Origin: Shewanella sp. Isolate11
Lineage (GTDB): Bacteria; Pseudomonadota; Gammaproteobacteria; Enterobacterales; Shewanellaceae
NCBI RefSeq assembly: GCF_022398315.1
Contig: NZ_JAKEVF010000003.1
Coordinates: forward strand, 1-64,000
Direction of reading: 5' to 3'
Length of the DNA: 64,000 bases
The notes below the pieces were generated by a model, which did not search any database, was not told the origin of the DNA, and saw nothing but the letters and a program-made list of their open reading frames with translations. Of the stretch, positions 27,912-37,687 are shown in pieces (positions within the stretch are counted from its first letter, which is position 1; every line of letters begins with the position of its first letter). The position numbers and the translations under genes are program-made.

Positions 27912-30170
27912 CTACTTTTTATTTTTAGCGTAATGCTTTAACAGACCCGGTACGTCCAAAATCAGTGCGATTCCACCATCGGAGGTGATGGTTGCCCCAG
28001 CCATTCCTGGCGTGCCATGTAATAAGGTCCCCAAGGGTTTGATGACCACTTCCTCTTGACCAATCAAGGCATCGACAACGAAACCAATTTGCATGGTGCC
28101 CAGCTGTACGATCACCACATGGCCTTGCTGTTTATCACCATGTTTAAAGTTAACGGTGTCACGGCATAGCCACTGCTCTAGATAAAATAGCGGCACCGCT
28201 TTTTCGCGCACGATAACAGTAAGCTGACCATCAACCACGTTGGTTTTAGTCAAATCCAGATGGAAGATTTCATTAACGCTCGACAAGGGCAAGGCAAACA
28301 CTTGGCTGGCAACTTCCACCATCAAGGTCGGCATAATCGCCAATGTCAGCGGGACCTTAATCTCTAAACGAGTACCATGGCCCTTGTTGGAGTCGATATG
28401 TACTGTACCGTTGAGCTGAGTAATGCGGGTTTTAACCACATCCATACCCACGCCACGGCCGGAGATATCCGAAATCTCCACCTTGGTTGAAAATCCTGGG
28501 GCGAAGATCAGGTTATATGCTTCTTCATCAGACATTCTTGCGGCAGCGTCTTCATCGAGCACACCGCGGCTGATAGCGATTTCTTTGAGTTTGTTAGGAT
28601 CCATCCCTGCACCATCATCTTCGATGGTCAGTAGAATATGATCGCCCTCTTGGCTAGCGGATAAGGTAATAGTACCGCTGCGAGTTTTGCCATTCGCCTC
28701 ACGCACATCAGGCATTTCAATACCATGATCGACCGAGTTACGCACCAGATGCACCAAAGGATCGGCCAAAGCTTCAACCAGGTTTTTATCCAGATCGGTT
28801 TCTTCACCTATCATACGTAGCTCAATCTCTTTATTGAGACTGCGCGCTAAATCTCGCACCACTCGAGGGAAGCGACCAAAGACCTTTTTAATAGGCTGCA
28901 TGCGGGTTTTCATTACCGCACCTTGCAAGTCAGCGGTCACCAAATCTAAATTGGCCAAGGCCTTCGACATATCTTCATCGTCGCGGGTGATCCCAAGACT
29001 CAAGAGGCGGTTACGCACCAACACCAGTTCGCCAACCATATTCATGATTTGATCCAGTCTTGCCGTATCCACACGCACGGTAGTTTCAGACTGCGGCATA
29101 TTGTTGGCCGGCGCTTTGGCGGTGGTTTTTTCTTTAGCTGGCAATGCCGCTTTCGTACTGGCGACGCTTGGCTTAGGCTCTATGCTGCTTTCTGAATTGG
29201 CTTTAACGCTTGACTGTTTCGCTGTTTCTGGCTTAGCTGTCGTCTCAGGCTTAGATGTTGCCTCAGGCTTAACGTGAGACTTTACCCTTGTCTGACTCGA
29301 TAACGCGCCCGGCGCTGCCCCAGAACCATGAAGTTCATCGAGTAACTTTTCAAATTCATCATCGGTGATTTCATCGGCATCGACACTGGCCGCGACTGAT
29401 GTTGTTACTGATGTTGCAGCGGGTGTTGAGTTAGGCTCAGCTAGAGGCTCTTCAACTTTAGCAGGGATAGAGAATGCGCCAGCACCGTGCAATTCATCGA
29501 GTAAAGACTCAAACTCATCGTCGGTAATATCATCGCTACTTGAAACAGGCGTATTACTGGATTGATGCGTGACAGAAGGTCCCTTTCCAGCGCCATGCAA
29601 TGCATCTAATAAGGCTTCAAATTCCGCTTCATCAATTTCATCGATATCTGTGCTGCCAAGGGCTGCAATATCATCTACCTTAGCAGGTGCTTCTTCAACA
29701 GGGTCAACATCAAACTGGGAGACTAAGGAAACATCGATTTCTGAGGCAAAACTGTATTCACCACCTTCTGATAGAAGTGGAGCACCAGAGCTTAATAATT
29801 TGAGGTTAGCTAACAGTTCCGGCTCAGCTGAACTTTGCGCTTGGCCAGACTGAGTCTCGGCAAACATGGCATTAACCGCATCCACCGCTTGCAAGATGAT
29901 ATCCATCAGCTCGGCGTTAACATGGCGCTTGCCTGTACGCAGCAAGTCGAAGGTATTTTCTGCCTCATGGCAGACATCGACCATAGGGGTCAGGCTTAAA
30001 AAGCCCGCTCCGCCTTTTACGGTATGGAAACCTCGAAAAATCGCATTCAGTAGCTCGGTATCCTCTGGATTATTTTCCAGCATCACCAACTGCTCTGAAA
30101 GCAGTTCGAGAATTTCACCTGCCTCAATTAAAAAGTCCTGCAGTATCTCTTCATCAACATCAAAAGACAT
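27912..30170 (-). CDS. cheA: Chemotaxis histidine kinase CheA
   Basis: A protein of 752 residues. The P1 HPt domain has phosphorylated His49 in RGFHTVKGGAGF. Residues 130-360 form a low-complexity acidic linker with no normal P2 domain but with three copies of a DDEFExLLDELHG-like motif at 181-193, 218-229 and 271-282. P3 dimerisation follows (about 362-430). P4 shows the N box HLVRNSVDHGIE, G1 DDGAGMD and G2 GRGVGMDVV. P5, the CheW-like domain, is about 605-745. It phosphorylates CheY and CheB. The three motifs resemble the CheY-binding ends of CheZ and FliM (see findings). Confidence 0.96.
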   Translation of the reverse strand: MSFDVDEEILQDFLIEAGEILELLSEQLVMLENNPEDTELLNAIFRGFHTVKGGAGFLSLTPMVDVCHEAENTFDLLRTGKRHVNAELMDIILQAVDAVNAMFAETQSGQAQSSAEPELLANLKLLSSGAPLLSEGGEYSFASEIDVSLVSQFDVDPVEEAPAKVDDIAALGSTDIDEIDEAEFEALLDALHGAGKGPSVTHQSSNTPVSSSDDITDDEFESLLDELHGAGAFSIPAKVEEPLAEPNSTPAATSVTTSVAASVDADEITDDEFEKLLDELHGSGAAPGALSSQTRVKSHVKPEATSKPETTAKPETAKQSSVKANSESSIEPKPSVASTKAALPAKEKTTAKAPANNMPQSETTVRVDTARLDQIMNMVGELVLVRNRLLSLGITRDDEDMSKALANLDLVTADLQGAVMKTRMQPIKKVFGRFPRVVRDLARSLNKEIELRMIGEETDLDKNLVEALADPLVHLVRNSVDHGIEMPDVREANGKTRSGTITLSASQEGDHILLTIEDDGAGMDPNKLKEIAISRGVLDEDAAARMSDEEAYNLIFAPGFSTKVEISDISGRGVGMDVVKTRITQLNGTVHIDSNKGHGTRLEIKVPLTLAIMPTLMVEVASQVFALPLSSVNEIFHLDLTKTNVVDGQLTVIVREKAVPLFYLEQWLCRDTVNFKHGDKQQGHVVIVQLGTMQIGFVVDALIGQEEVVIKPLGTLLHGTPGMAGATITSDGGIALILDVPGLLKHYAKNKK

Positions 30171-30185
30171 GAATTTGACTCCTAC

Positions 30186-30923
30186 TTAGAAACCTAGGCT
30201 CGATAGTAGGTCATCGACCTCATCTTGCCCTGTCACCACATCATCACGTAATTCGGCGTTAATGATTGGACCTTCAGCCGCAACACTCTTATTGGCTTTC
30301 ACCGGCTTTTCAATCTCCGGCTGCTCACCGAAAACCGTCAACATAGAGACTAAGTTACTCTCAACTTCACGCACTAATTCAATGACTCGACGGATCATCT
30401 GTCCGGTTAGATCTTGGAAATCTTGGGCAAGTAAGATGCTGTTAAGTAATTCTTTTAAACGGTTGGAATCGGATTCACTACGCTCGATAAATAGCTGCAC
30501 GTCATGACATAAGGTTTTAAATTCATGTAACTGAATGTCACGACGCATTAAGCGATCCCACGAAGGTTTAACCGCTTGAAGATTTGTCGTCAAGGCATCG
30601 GCGAGAGGAAGTGATTCTTCGACCGCATCCATTGTCTTGTTTGCGGCCTGTTCCGTCATATCGATAACATAGTTAAGGCGTTCTTTGGCGTCTGGGATCT
30701 CGCTATTAGCCAGCTCAACCAAACGGTCATCTACCTGAAAGTCCACAATCGCACTGTGAAGTTGACGTGTTAAGCGTCCAACCTCATCAAATAGCTCTTT
30801 TTGAATGGGACTGGCGATCTCTCTTATTATCTCATCAGCTTGGGTTTGTTCATTGGCTTCAAGCAACTCAACCAGTTGCTTTGCCTGCGCCAAACTAATC
30901 AGCCCTGAAGTCTCTGCCTGCAT
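30186..30923 (-). CDS. cheZ: CheY-P phosphatase CheZ
   Basis: A helical protein of 245 residues that speeds dephosphorylation of CheY. The catalytic glutamine is Gln175 in QDLTGQMIRRV. The C-terminal CheY-binding peptide GQDEVDDLLSSLGF occupies residues 232-245, separated by a flexible linker. It lies 15 bases after cheY and 15 before cheA, so all are on one transcript. Confidence 0.96.
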   Translation of the reverse strand: MQAETSGLISLAQAKQLVELLEANEQTQADEIIREIASPIQKELFDEVGRLTRQLHSAIVDFQVDDRLVELANSEIPDAKERLNYVIDMTEQAANKTMDAVEESLPLADALTTNLQAVKPSWDRLMRRDIQLHEFKTLCHDVQLFIERSESDSNRLKELLNSILLAQDFQDLTGQMIRRVIELVREVESNLVSMLTVFGEQPEIEKPVKANKSVAAEGPIINAELRDDVVTGQDEVDDLLSSLGF

Positions 30924-30938
30924 AGTTTTACGCCTTGA

Positions 30939-31322
30939 TTAACCGAGTCGTTCGAAAATTTTGTCTAACTTCTCTTTCAATGTTGCTGCAGTGAAAGGTT
31001 TAACCACATAACCATTAACGCCAGCTTGTGCTGCCGCAATGATCTGCTCCCTTTTCGCTTCCGCAGTCACCATCAATACCGGAATATGTTTAAGCTCTTC
31101 ATCGGCACGAATCGCTTTTAATAAGTCAATGCCTTGCATACCAGGCATATTCCAGTCAGTTACCACAAAGTCAAAGTCGCCTTTTTGTAACATAGGCAAG
31201 GCTGTTGTACCGTCATCTGCTTCCTGAGTGTTGTTAAAACCCAAGTCTCTTAACAAGTTCTTGATGATACGTCTCATTGTTGAAAAATCATCAACAACAA
31301 GAATCTTCATATTCTTGTCCAA
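30939..31322 (-). CDS. cheY: Chemotaxis response regulator CheY
   Basis: A single receiver domain of 127 residues: Asp11/Asp12 in LVVDDF, phospho-acceptor Asp56 in [10 protein letters not shown], and YVVKPFTA with the conserved Lys. Phospho-CheY binds FliM to change motor direction. The start is probably the TTG at 31322, which has a strong GGAGG five bases upstream; the ATG four codons later is the alternative. Confidence 0.97.
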   Translation of the reverse strand: MDKNMKILVVDDFSTMRRIIKNLLRDLGFNNTQEADDGTTALPMLQKGDFDFVVTDWNMPGMQGIDLLKAIRADEELKHIPVLMVTAEAKREQIIAAAQAGVNGYVVKPFTAATLKEKLDKIFERLG

Positions 31323-31364
31323 GGTTTCCTCCGCGGAGCTATTATTATTTTGCTCTAGTAATCG

Positions 31365-32084
31365 TTATACAGATGTCCAATGCTTGAGTTTGGCTTTAAG
31401 TCGGAGCATCGCCTGACTAAGGATCTGGCTCACCCGTGACTCACTGACCTCAAGAATCGCACCTATCTCTTTTAAATTTAACGCTTCGTCATAATACAAT
31501 GACAAAACCAAACCATCCCTTTCGGGTAATAACTTAATGGCCTCAACCAAGGCACCTTGGAACTGATCTTCGGCTAACGCGTCGAACGCATCATCCTGAT
31601 GATCTTCCTCTTGTCCTATTACATCGGCCGATACGCCGAGATCTTCAATACCAATTATCTTGCCAACTGAAACGTCGTTAAGAATATGGTGATATTCGTC
31701 CAGTGAAACGGCTAATCTCTCGGCAATTTCATGGTCTTTTGCGTCTCGTCCCAACTCCTGCTCAAGTTCGTCAATCACTTGCGCCACGCGCCTTTGATTA
31801 CGATGAACTGAGCGAGGCACCCAGTCACCACGGCGAATTTCATCGAGCATTGAACCGCGAATACGAATCCCTGCAAAAGTTTCAAACTTGGCCCCTTTGC
31901 TTCCATCAAACTTCGACGACGCTTCAAGCAGGCCCATCATGCCTGCCTGAATAAGGTCATCGAGTTGAACAGAAGCCGGTAAACGGGCCAATAAATGGTG
32001 AGCTATCCTTTTTACCAACGGTGCATACTGTTCAACGATAGATGTTTTATTATCTAAACAAGTATACGCTGAGGCTTTACTCAC
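31365..32084 (-). CDS. fliA: Flagellar sigma factor FliA (sigma-28)
   Basis: A sigma-70 family protein of 239 residues of the FliA type: region 2 with YAPLVKRIAHHLLARLP and DLIQAGMMGLLEAS, GIRIRGSMLDEIRRGDWVPRS, and region 4 with LNLKEIGAILEVSESRVSQ. It directs late flagellar genes. A strong FliA-type promoter lies in front of the first flagellin (58853-58879). Its first codons overlap the end of flhG. Confidence 0.96.
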   Translation of the reverse strand: MSKASAYTCLDNKTSIVEQYAPLVKRIAHHLLARLPASVQLDDLIQAGMMGLLEASSKFDGSKGAKFETFAGIRIRGSMLDEIRRGDWVPRSVHRNQRRVAQVIDELEQELGRDAKDHEIAERLAVSLDEYHHILNDVSVGKIIGIEDLGVSADVIGQEEDHQDDAFDALAEDQFQGALVEAIKLLPERDGLVLSLYYDEALNLKEIGAILEVSESRVSQILSQAMLRLKAKLKHWTSV

Positions 32085-32958
32085 TAGGACGATCCTCTTG
32101 AATATCAGGGCGTTGTACTAAACGTTCAACAAAAAATTCTAAATGGCCGCCAGGCTGTTGCGGCACAGGCCAGCTAATAATTTTATTAGCCAGTCCGTGA
32201 TAGGCAATCGACGCTGGGGATTTAGGAAAAGCTTCAACAATCAGCTTTTGTTTACGAACAGATTTACGTAGGTTTTCATCAAACGGAATGGTTGCCACTA
32301 ATTCGAGTGCCACATCGAGGAAACGATCGGTCACCTTACTTAATTTGGCAAATAACTCCATGCCTTCGCGAAGGCTTCTTACCATGTTAGCCACAATCTT
32401 AAAGCGAAAAACGCCATGTTCACGGCTTAAAATCTTAATCAATGCGTAAGCATCGGTTATCGACGTTGGCTCATCACACACCACAATCAACACATCTTGT
32501 GAAGCGCGTGAGAAACTCAGTACCATGTCAGAAATACCTGCGGCGGTATCGACAATCAGTACATCAAATTGTGTGCGCATTTCGCTAAAGGCACGAATTA
32601 AACCTGCATGCTGCGCCTGATTTAACTCCACCATCGCCTGTGAACCCGATGTCGCAGGAATAATACCAATGCCTTTAGGCCCGCGAATAATCACATCGTC
32701 TAAATCGGCTTCACCTGACAATACGTGGGATAGATTACGTTCAGCTCGAATACCTAACATCACGTCAACGTTGGCCAAGCCTAAATCCGCGTCTAATACC
32801 AGTACGCGCTTGCCCTTCTCTGCTAACGAGACTGCGGTGTTGATCGATACGCTAGTTTTACCTACGCCACCTTTACCACCCGATACGGCAATAACTTTGA
32901 CTTTTTCGTTATTTGGTTGATTCATCATACGTAAACCGCTTGCTTGATCCCGACTCAT
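32077..32958 (-). CDS. flhG: Flagellar number regulator FlhG (FleN), MinD-like ATPase
   Basis: About 293 residues from the ATG at 32958, just after the flhF stop; earlier ATGs at 32988 and 32976 lie inside flhF and are less likely. SGGKGGVGKTSVS is the deviant Walker A motif, VLDADLGLANVDVMLG and LIVDTAAGISDMVLSF follow, and the N-terminal DQASGLRMM helix is typical of FlhG. It restrains flagellar number, partly by inhibiting FlrA, and acts with FlhF. Confidence 0.93.
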   Translation of the reverse strand: MSRDQASGLRMMNQPNNEKVKVIAVSGGKGGVGKTSVSINTAVSLAEKGKRVLVLDADLGLANVDVMLGIRAERNLSHVLSGEADLDDVIIRGPKGIGIIPATSGSQAMVELNQAQHAGLIRAFSEMRTQFDVLIVDTAAGISDMVLSFSRASQDVLIVVCDEPTSITDAYALIKILSREHGVFRFKIVANMVRSLREGMELFAKLSKVTDRFLDVALELVATIPFDENLRKSVRKQKLIVEAFPKSPASIAYHGLANKIISWPVPQQPGGHLEFFVERLVQRPDIQEDRPSE

Positions 32959-32962
32959 TATT

Positions 32963-34342
32963 TTACTCAAATGCATAGGCCTGCTCATGAGACCTTTCAG
33001 TGTTATTTATTGCCTGCTCTTTCTTATCTAAGACTGAAAGTGCCTGATTTGCCAATGCGAGTGTATCTGCTACTTGCATATCTTCAGGGACTCGTTGTCC
33101 ATCAGTGATATAGCTCAACGGTAATCCATGTTGAATCAATACGCTGAGGGCTGGAGCTAATGCCACAGACTCATCCAGTTTAGTTAGTATTGCTCCCGAT
33201 AGCGGGATTCTGGAAAATTGTCGTACCGCATCTTCAAGTACCCTTCTTTGGCTCGTTGAAGACAGTACCAGATAACTACGAATAGGTAATCTGCTATTTG
33301 CGGTTAAATTGTCTAATTGCTGAAACAATCGCAGATCTCGCTGTCCCATTCCCGCCGTATCGATTAAAACTAACTTACGATTACGGAACTGGTACAAAAT
33401 TTGTTCTAATTCATTGAGATCATGAGCTTGCTTCACCGGACATCCCATTATTTTGCCATAGGTTGCCAATTGCTCATAGGCACCAATACGATAATGATCC
33501 GTGGTAATTAATGCCACTTGGTCAGCGCCATGATGTGCGGCAAATCTAGCGGCTAATTTCGCCACACTGGTGGTCTTACCCACACCTGTAGGCCCAACAA
33601 ATGCGACTACGCCACCTTGGCGCACAATATCGTCACCTTGATTATCGAGCATATTAGCCAAACTTCTAGGTAACGTGCGCACTAACTCTGCAGGAGGATA
33701 GTGCTGGCTGAGACTTGAAAGCTTATTAGCGATTGTCGGTGAAAACTCCGCATCTAGTAAACGTCTTTCTAGCATGGCTCCCACCGGGTCTAGACGACTT
33801 TTTTGTTCAGTAATTAATGAAGTGACTTGATGAGTTAGTAGGTCGCGCAGTGATGACAACTCTTGTCGCATCGAGTCTATTTCACTACTTACTGAGGTAT
33901 TTTTATTGTTTTTATTGGCCATTACAGCAGGTTCGATGCTTGGCTTTTTCACCGGTTCGTCATTAGCTTGTAAGCCCTTGGCCCAAGCTGGCATATCTAA
34001 CTCTTCATTGCTTCTGTCTATCTGTTGATTGACTCGGCTTTGCTGACGCTCAAGCAGAGCTTGTAATGAATCTGCCGCAGGCACAGCATTGCTTTTCGTT
34101 TCAGTTTTTACTTTCGGCTGACCCAGAGACACCTTCTCTTCGGTCAAATCAAGCAAGCCAGCTAAACCATTGGGCGCAGTTGCTGCAGGCTTTTTCGGCT
34201 CGTCATAATCCACTGCCGCGACGATTTCGATACCGCCGGTGACCTTTTTATTGGACATGATCACCGCATCCACACCTAAGGTTTCTTTGACTTGAGCCAG
34301 AGCTGAACGCATATCTTTTGCTAAAAACCGTTTAATTTTCAC
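32963..34342 (-). CDS. flhF: Flagellar placement GTPase FlhF
   Basis: An SRP-type GTPase of 459 residues: basic N-terminus, a long variable linker (about 50-190), then the NG domain with the P-loop GPTGVGKTTSVAKLA at 250-264, DTAGMGQRDL and TKLDE. It marks the cell pole where the single flagellum is built. The start is a GTG. It precedes flhG and follows flhA by 11 bases. Confidence 0.95.
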   Translation of the reverse strand: MKIKRFLAKDMRSALAQVKETLGVDAVIMSNKKVTGGIEIVAAVDYDEPKKPAATAPNGLAGLLDLTEEKVSLGQPKVKTETKSNAVPAADSLQALLERQQSRVNQQIDRSNEELDMPAWAKGLQANDEPVKKPSIEPAVMANKNNKNTSVSSEIDSMRQELSSLRDLLTHQVTSLITEQKSRLDPVGAMLERRLLDAEFSPTIANKLSSLSQHYPPAELVRTLPRSLANMLDNQGDDIVRQGGVVAFVGPTGVGKTTSVAKLAARFAAHHGADQVALITTDHYRIGAYEQLATYGKIMGCPVKQAHDLNELEQILYQFRNRKLVLIDTAGMGQRDLRLFQQLDNLTANSRLPIRSYLVLSSTSQRRVLEDAVRQFSRIPLSGAILTKLDESVALAPALSVLIQHGLPLSYITDGQRVPEDMQVADTLALANQALSVLDKKEQAINNTERSHEQAYAFE

Positions 34343-34353
34343 CTAACTCACCC

Positions 34354-36459
34354 CTACTGGCTTTGGCCTACTGCAGACACGATGCGAATTTGTTTCTCAT
34401 CTGGCACCTCTTGATAAGAGATCACCCGTAAACTTGGAATGGTATGTTTAACGAATCGAGATAGCGTCGAACGTAACATACCCGATGTCAGTAATATGGC
34501 AGGTTGTCCCACCATCTCCTGACGCTGCGATGCTTCAAGTAATGACTTTTGCATCCGTTCAGCTAGGCTAGGCTCGATATTCGGCCCTTCTCCACCTGTT
34601 GCTTGCATTGATTGATGCAACATCTGTTCCAACTCTGGCGCCAAAGTAATGACAGGAATTTCAAGTTCAGGACCGCTTATCTCCTGTACTATCATGCGCT
34701 TAAGAGCAATACGTACCGCAGCCGTTAATACTTCAGTGTCGTTACTCTTAGGTCCATATTCTAATAACGTCTGTACTATGGTCTTAAGATCGCGAATAGA
34801 CACCCCTTCGTTAAGCAGATTCTGCATCACTTTCACCACAGTGCCTAAGGACATCACATCAGGAATAAAGCCTGCCACCAGCTTAGGCGAATGTTTCTCT
34901 AGCATATCCATTAGCTGTTGCACCTCTTCGTAACCCAACAGCTTAGAAGCATTATTGGTGAGCAACTGACTTAAATGGGTCGCCACCACAGTTGACGCAT
35001 CAACAACTGTGTAGCCCAGTGTTTGCGCATGCTCGCGCATCTCTGGGGCGATCCACACCGCTTCTAATCCAAAGGCAGGATCTGTGGTTTCAATACCATC
35101 GAGCTTGCCGTAAACCTGACCCGGATTAATTGCTAATTCACAATCATGACGGATTTCAGCTTCGCCGGATGCGACCCCCATTAACGAAATGCGATAACTG
35201 TTTGGTGACAGATCTAAATTGTCACGAATATGTACTGCAGGTACTAAGAAACCAAGTTCTTGAGAGAGTTTCTTACGCACGCCTTTGATTCGTCCGAGCA
35301 ACTCACCACCTTGACCTTTATCGACCAAAGGAATCAAGCGGTAACCCACTTCCAGACCGATAGTATCCACATGCTGAACATCATCCCAGCTTAACTCTTT
35401 TGGCTTAGCATCTTCGGTAGTCACCGGAGAGTTTGCCGCGGCTTCCAAGGCTCGCTGACGACCAATCTCTTTCTTACGCTTGATATAATAGGCGCCAGCC
35501 GCGGTGATGAGCCCAAAGCTTAAAAAAGCAAAGTGAGGCATCCCAGGCACAATGCCCATGATCAACAGTACCGCAGCTGCAATCGATAATGACTTAGGAC
35601 TGTCGAACATCTGCGACATCACCATCTGCCCCATGTCGCCAGATTCATTCTGGCGGGTCACCATCAAGGCGGCAGCAATAGAAAGTAGTAGGCCGGGAAT
35701 TTGCGCAACTAGGCCATCCCCTATGGTCAACAAAGTGTAGATTTCAACCGCCGATGAGAAACTTAAACCATGTTGCACCATACCGATGACAAAGCCGCCT
35801 AAGATATTGATAACTAAGATCATGATACCGGCAATGGCGTCACCTTTTACAAACTTAGATGCACCATCCATCGCGCCATAAAAATCAGCTTCTTTAGTCA
35901 CTTCGGCGCGGCGTAAACGCGCCTGATCTTGATTAAGCACGCCAGCATTTAAGTCAGCATCAATTGCCATCTGTTTACCCGGCATCGCATCCAAAGTAAA
36001 ACGTGCACTCACCTCTGAGATACGCCCCGCACCTTTGGTGACCACGGCAAAGTTAATGATAATTAAGATAAGAAACACCACTAAACCTACGGCGTAATTA
36101 CCACCGATGACCACAGAACCGAAGGCTTCAATCACCTTACCGGCGGCGTCGCCACCATTGTGACCTTCAAGCAATACAATACGAGTCGAGGCAACGTTTA
36201 GCGCCAGTCTGAGCAGTGTGGCAACCAGTAACACAGTAGGAAAAGCAGCAAAGTCCAATGGGCGATCGGAATAAATTGCCACTAAGAGTACAACTAGGGC
36301 TAATGCAATATTAAAGGAGAATAAGATATCGAGCAGGAAAGCCGGCATAGGCAACACAATCATCGCCAATGCAGCTAAAACGAGTATAGGAGTACCGACC
36401 CCTTTGAAATTGGCGGGTTTGACTTGCTTAAGTTGACCCAGTGTTGCTTTAAAATCCAT
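34354..36459 (-). CDS. flhA: Flagellar export gate protein FlhA
   Basis: About 701 residues from the ATG at 36459, with the usual eight N-terminal membrane spans and a large cytoplasmic domain that binds chaperone-substrate complexes. The FHIPEP region reads GAGRISEVSARFTLDAMPGK near residues 150-170. A longer ATG at 36495 exists, but a sigma-54 promoter at 36497-36514 would place the start of transcription downstream of it (see findings). There is no strong ribosome site directly before 36459, though a nine-codon frame ends there as TGATG. Confidence 0.93.
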   Translation of the reverse strand: MDFKATLGQLKQVKPANFKGVGTPILVLAALAMIVLPMPAFLLDILFSFNIALALVVLLVAIYSDRPLDFAAFPTVLLVATLLRLALNVASTRIVLLEGHNGGDAAGKVIEAFGSVVIGGNYAVGLVVFLILIIINFAVVTKGAGRISEVSARFTLDAMPGKQMAIDADLNAGVLNQDQARLRRAEVTKEADFYGAMDGASKFVKGDAIAGIMILVINILGGFVIGMVQHGLSFSSAVEIYTLLTIGDGLVAQIPGLLLSIAAALMVTRQNESGDMGQMVMSQMFDSPKSLSIAAAVLLIMGIVPGMPHFAFLSFGLITAAGAYYIKRKKEIGRQRALEAAANSPVTTEDAKPKELSWDDVQHVDTIGLEVGYRLIPLVDKGQGGELLGRIKGVRKKLSQELGFLVPAVHIRDNLDLSPNSYRISLMGVASGEAEIRHDCELAINPGQVYGKLDGIETTDPAFGLEAVWIAPEMREHAQTLGYTVVDASTVVATHLSQLLTNNASKLLGYEEVQQLMDMLEKHSPKLVAGFIPDVMSLGTVVKVMQNLLNEGVSIRDLKTIVQTLLEYGPKSNDTEVLTAAVRIALKRMIVQEISGPELEIPVITLAPELEQMLHQSMQATGGEGPNIEPSLAERMQKSLLEASQRQEMVGQPAILLTSGMLRSTLSRFVKHTIPSLRVISYQEVPDEKQIRIVSAVGQSQ

Positions 36460-36485
36460 CAATAATAGCGCCCAAACTTTGACAT
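36459..36485 (-). CDS. Possible 8-residue leader peptide before flhA
   Basis: ATG at 36485 gives MSKFGRYY and ends at a TGA whose final A is the first base of the flhA ATG (TGATG). GGAGGT lies just upstream in the DNA. The RNA started by the predicted sigma-54 promoter would begin around here and would lack that site, but read-through RNA from flhB would contain it. It may couple translation into flhA, or be chance. Confidence 0.3.
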   Translation of the reverse strand: MSKFGRYY

Positions 36486-36496
36486 CTACCTCCATT

Positions 36497-36514
36497 CAGC
36501 AAGAAGCAGGCCAA
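36497..36514 (-). promoter_or_regulatory. Sigma-54 promoter of the flhA operon
   Basis: On the minus strand TTGGCCTGCTTCTTGC, GG-N10-GC (GG at 36512-36511, GC at 36500-36499). It lies in the 58-base gap between flhB and flhA. In Vibrio and Shewanella, flhA operons are class II, FlrA/sigma-54 dependent. Confidence 0.75.
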
Positions 36515-36553
36515 TATAGGGATTCAGCAGGGTTTACGGATAAAAAACCAAAT

Positions 36554-37687
36554 TTAATGTTTTAAATCATCGGGAATAGGTTGATTTAACGGAATTGGCT
36601 TGGGACGTTTTCCGCCTTTCTTCTGATATTGACGTAATTGGAATACGTAAGCTAACACCTGAGCGACAGCGGTAAATAAACCCTCCGGCACCTCTTGTTC
36701 TATCTTAGTCGTGTGATAAATGGCGCGTGCCAACGGTGGAGCCGAGACAATAGCCACATCATGTTCTCGGGCGATTTCACGAATTTTAAAGGCAACTTCA
36801 TCGACCCCTTTGGCCACAACATAAGGCGCTGCGGCCTTATCGGCATCGTATTTGACCGCCACCGCATAGTGCTCTGGGTTAACCACAATGACATCGGCAT
36901 TGGGCACCTCGCTCATCATACGTCGCTGCGCCATTTCACGCTGCATCTGCCTTACACGGCCCTTAACTTCTGGCTGGCCCTCGGTGTCTTTGTACTCATC
37001 TTTAACCTCTTGCTTGGTCATTCGCAGCTGTTTGTTGTGATTCCAAATCTGAAACGGCACATCAATAACCACAATAATCACGGTCGACGAACACAAGATG
37101 ATAAACATCCATACCAGCAGATCTAAGGCGTTATAAACATTACTGGGAAAATGTCCGCCCGAGAGCGATAAGATATCGCTGAAATAGAAACTGAGCAGCA
37201 GGTAAGCCATGATAGCCACCACGGAAAACTTGGCGATCCCTTTCGTCAGCTCCACAATCGCCTGCACGCCAAACATGCGCTTAAAGCCGCTCATGGGGCT
37301 CATCTTGTTAGCCTTAGGCATAAAGGCTTTAACCGAGAAGGTAATGCCGCCAATGACAATATTGCCCAGAAAGGCCACCAGTGTCAGAAAACCTATCAGG
37401 CTCAAAATGGGGAACGCTAATTCTGACAGTACCACTTGCCAGACATTGAGCATGGAATTGGTATCGAAAATCGCGGCCCTGTCCATGGTAAAAAGCTTAG
37501 TCATCACCTCAACCAAAGAAGCACCTAAATCTGGACCGATAAACACAAATCCAATAGCTGCCGACATCAATACCGCCGAAGTACCAAGCTCTTTTGAACG
37601 GGCAACCTGTCCTTTTTCGCGCGCCTGTTCGCGCCTCCTGGAGGTGGCTTCTTCGGTTTTTTCCTGGCTCGACTCATTCTCAGCCAT
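36554..37687 (-). CDS. flhB: Flagellar export switch protein FlhB
   Basis: About 377 residues from the ATG at 37687, which overlaps the fliR stop as TAATG with GGGAG upstream. An N-terminal basic segment, four membrane spans, then the cytoplasmic domain with the autocleavage motif NPEH at about 270-273. Cleavage switches export from hook to filament substrates together with FliK. The C-terminus is proline-rich. A separate FlhB C-terminal homologue lies at 22972-23370. Confidence 0.95.
   Translation of the reverse strand: MAENESSQEKTEEATSRRREQAREKGQVARSKELGTSAVLMSAAIGFVFIGPDLGASLVEVMTKLFTMDRAAIFDTNSMLNVWQVVLSELAFPILSLIGFLTLVAFLGNIVIGGITFSVKAFMPKANKMSPMSGFKRMFGVQAIVELTKGIAKFSVVAIMAYLLLSFYFSDILSLSGGHFPSNVYNALDLLVWMFIILCSSTVIIVVIDVPFQIWNHNKQLRMTKQEVKDEYKDTEGQPEVKGRVRQMQREMAQRRMMSEVPNADVIVVNPEHYAVAVKYDADKAAAPYVVAKGVDEVAFKIREIAREHDVAIVSAPPLARAIYHTTKIEQEVPEGLFTAVAQVLAYVFQLRQYQKKGGKRPKPIPLNQPIPDDLKH

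Noticed and set aside
36459..36495. flhA starting at the ATG at 36495
   Set aside because: The predicted sigma-54 transcript would begin downstream of this ATG, and the extra 12 residues are not typical of FlhA.
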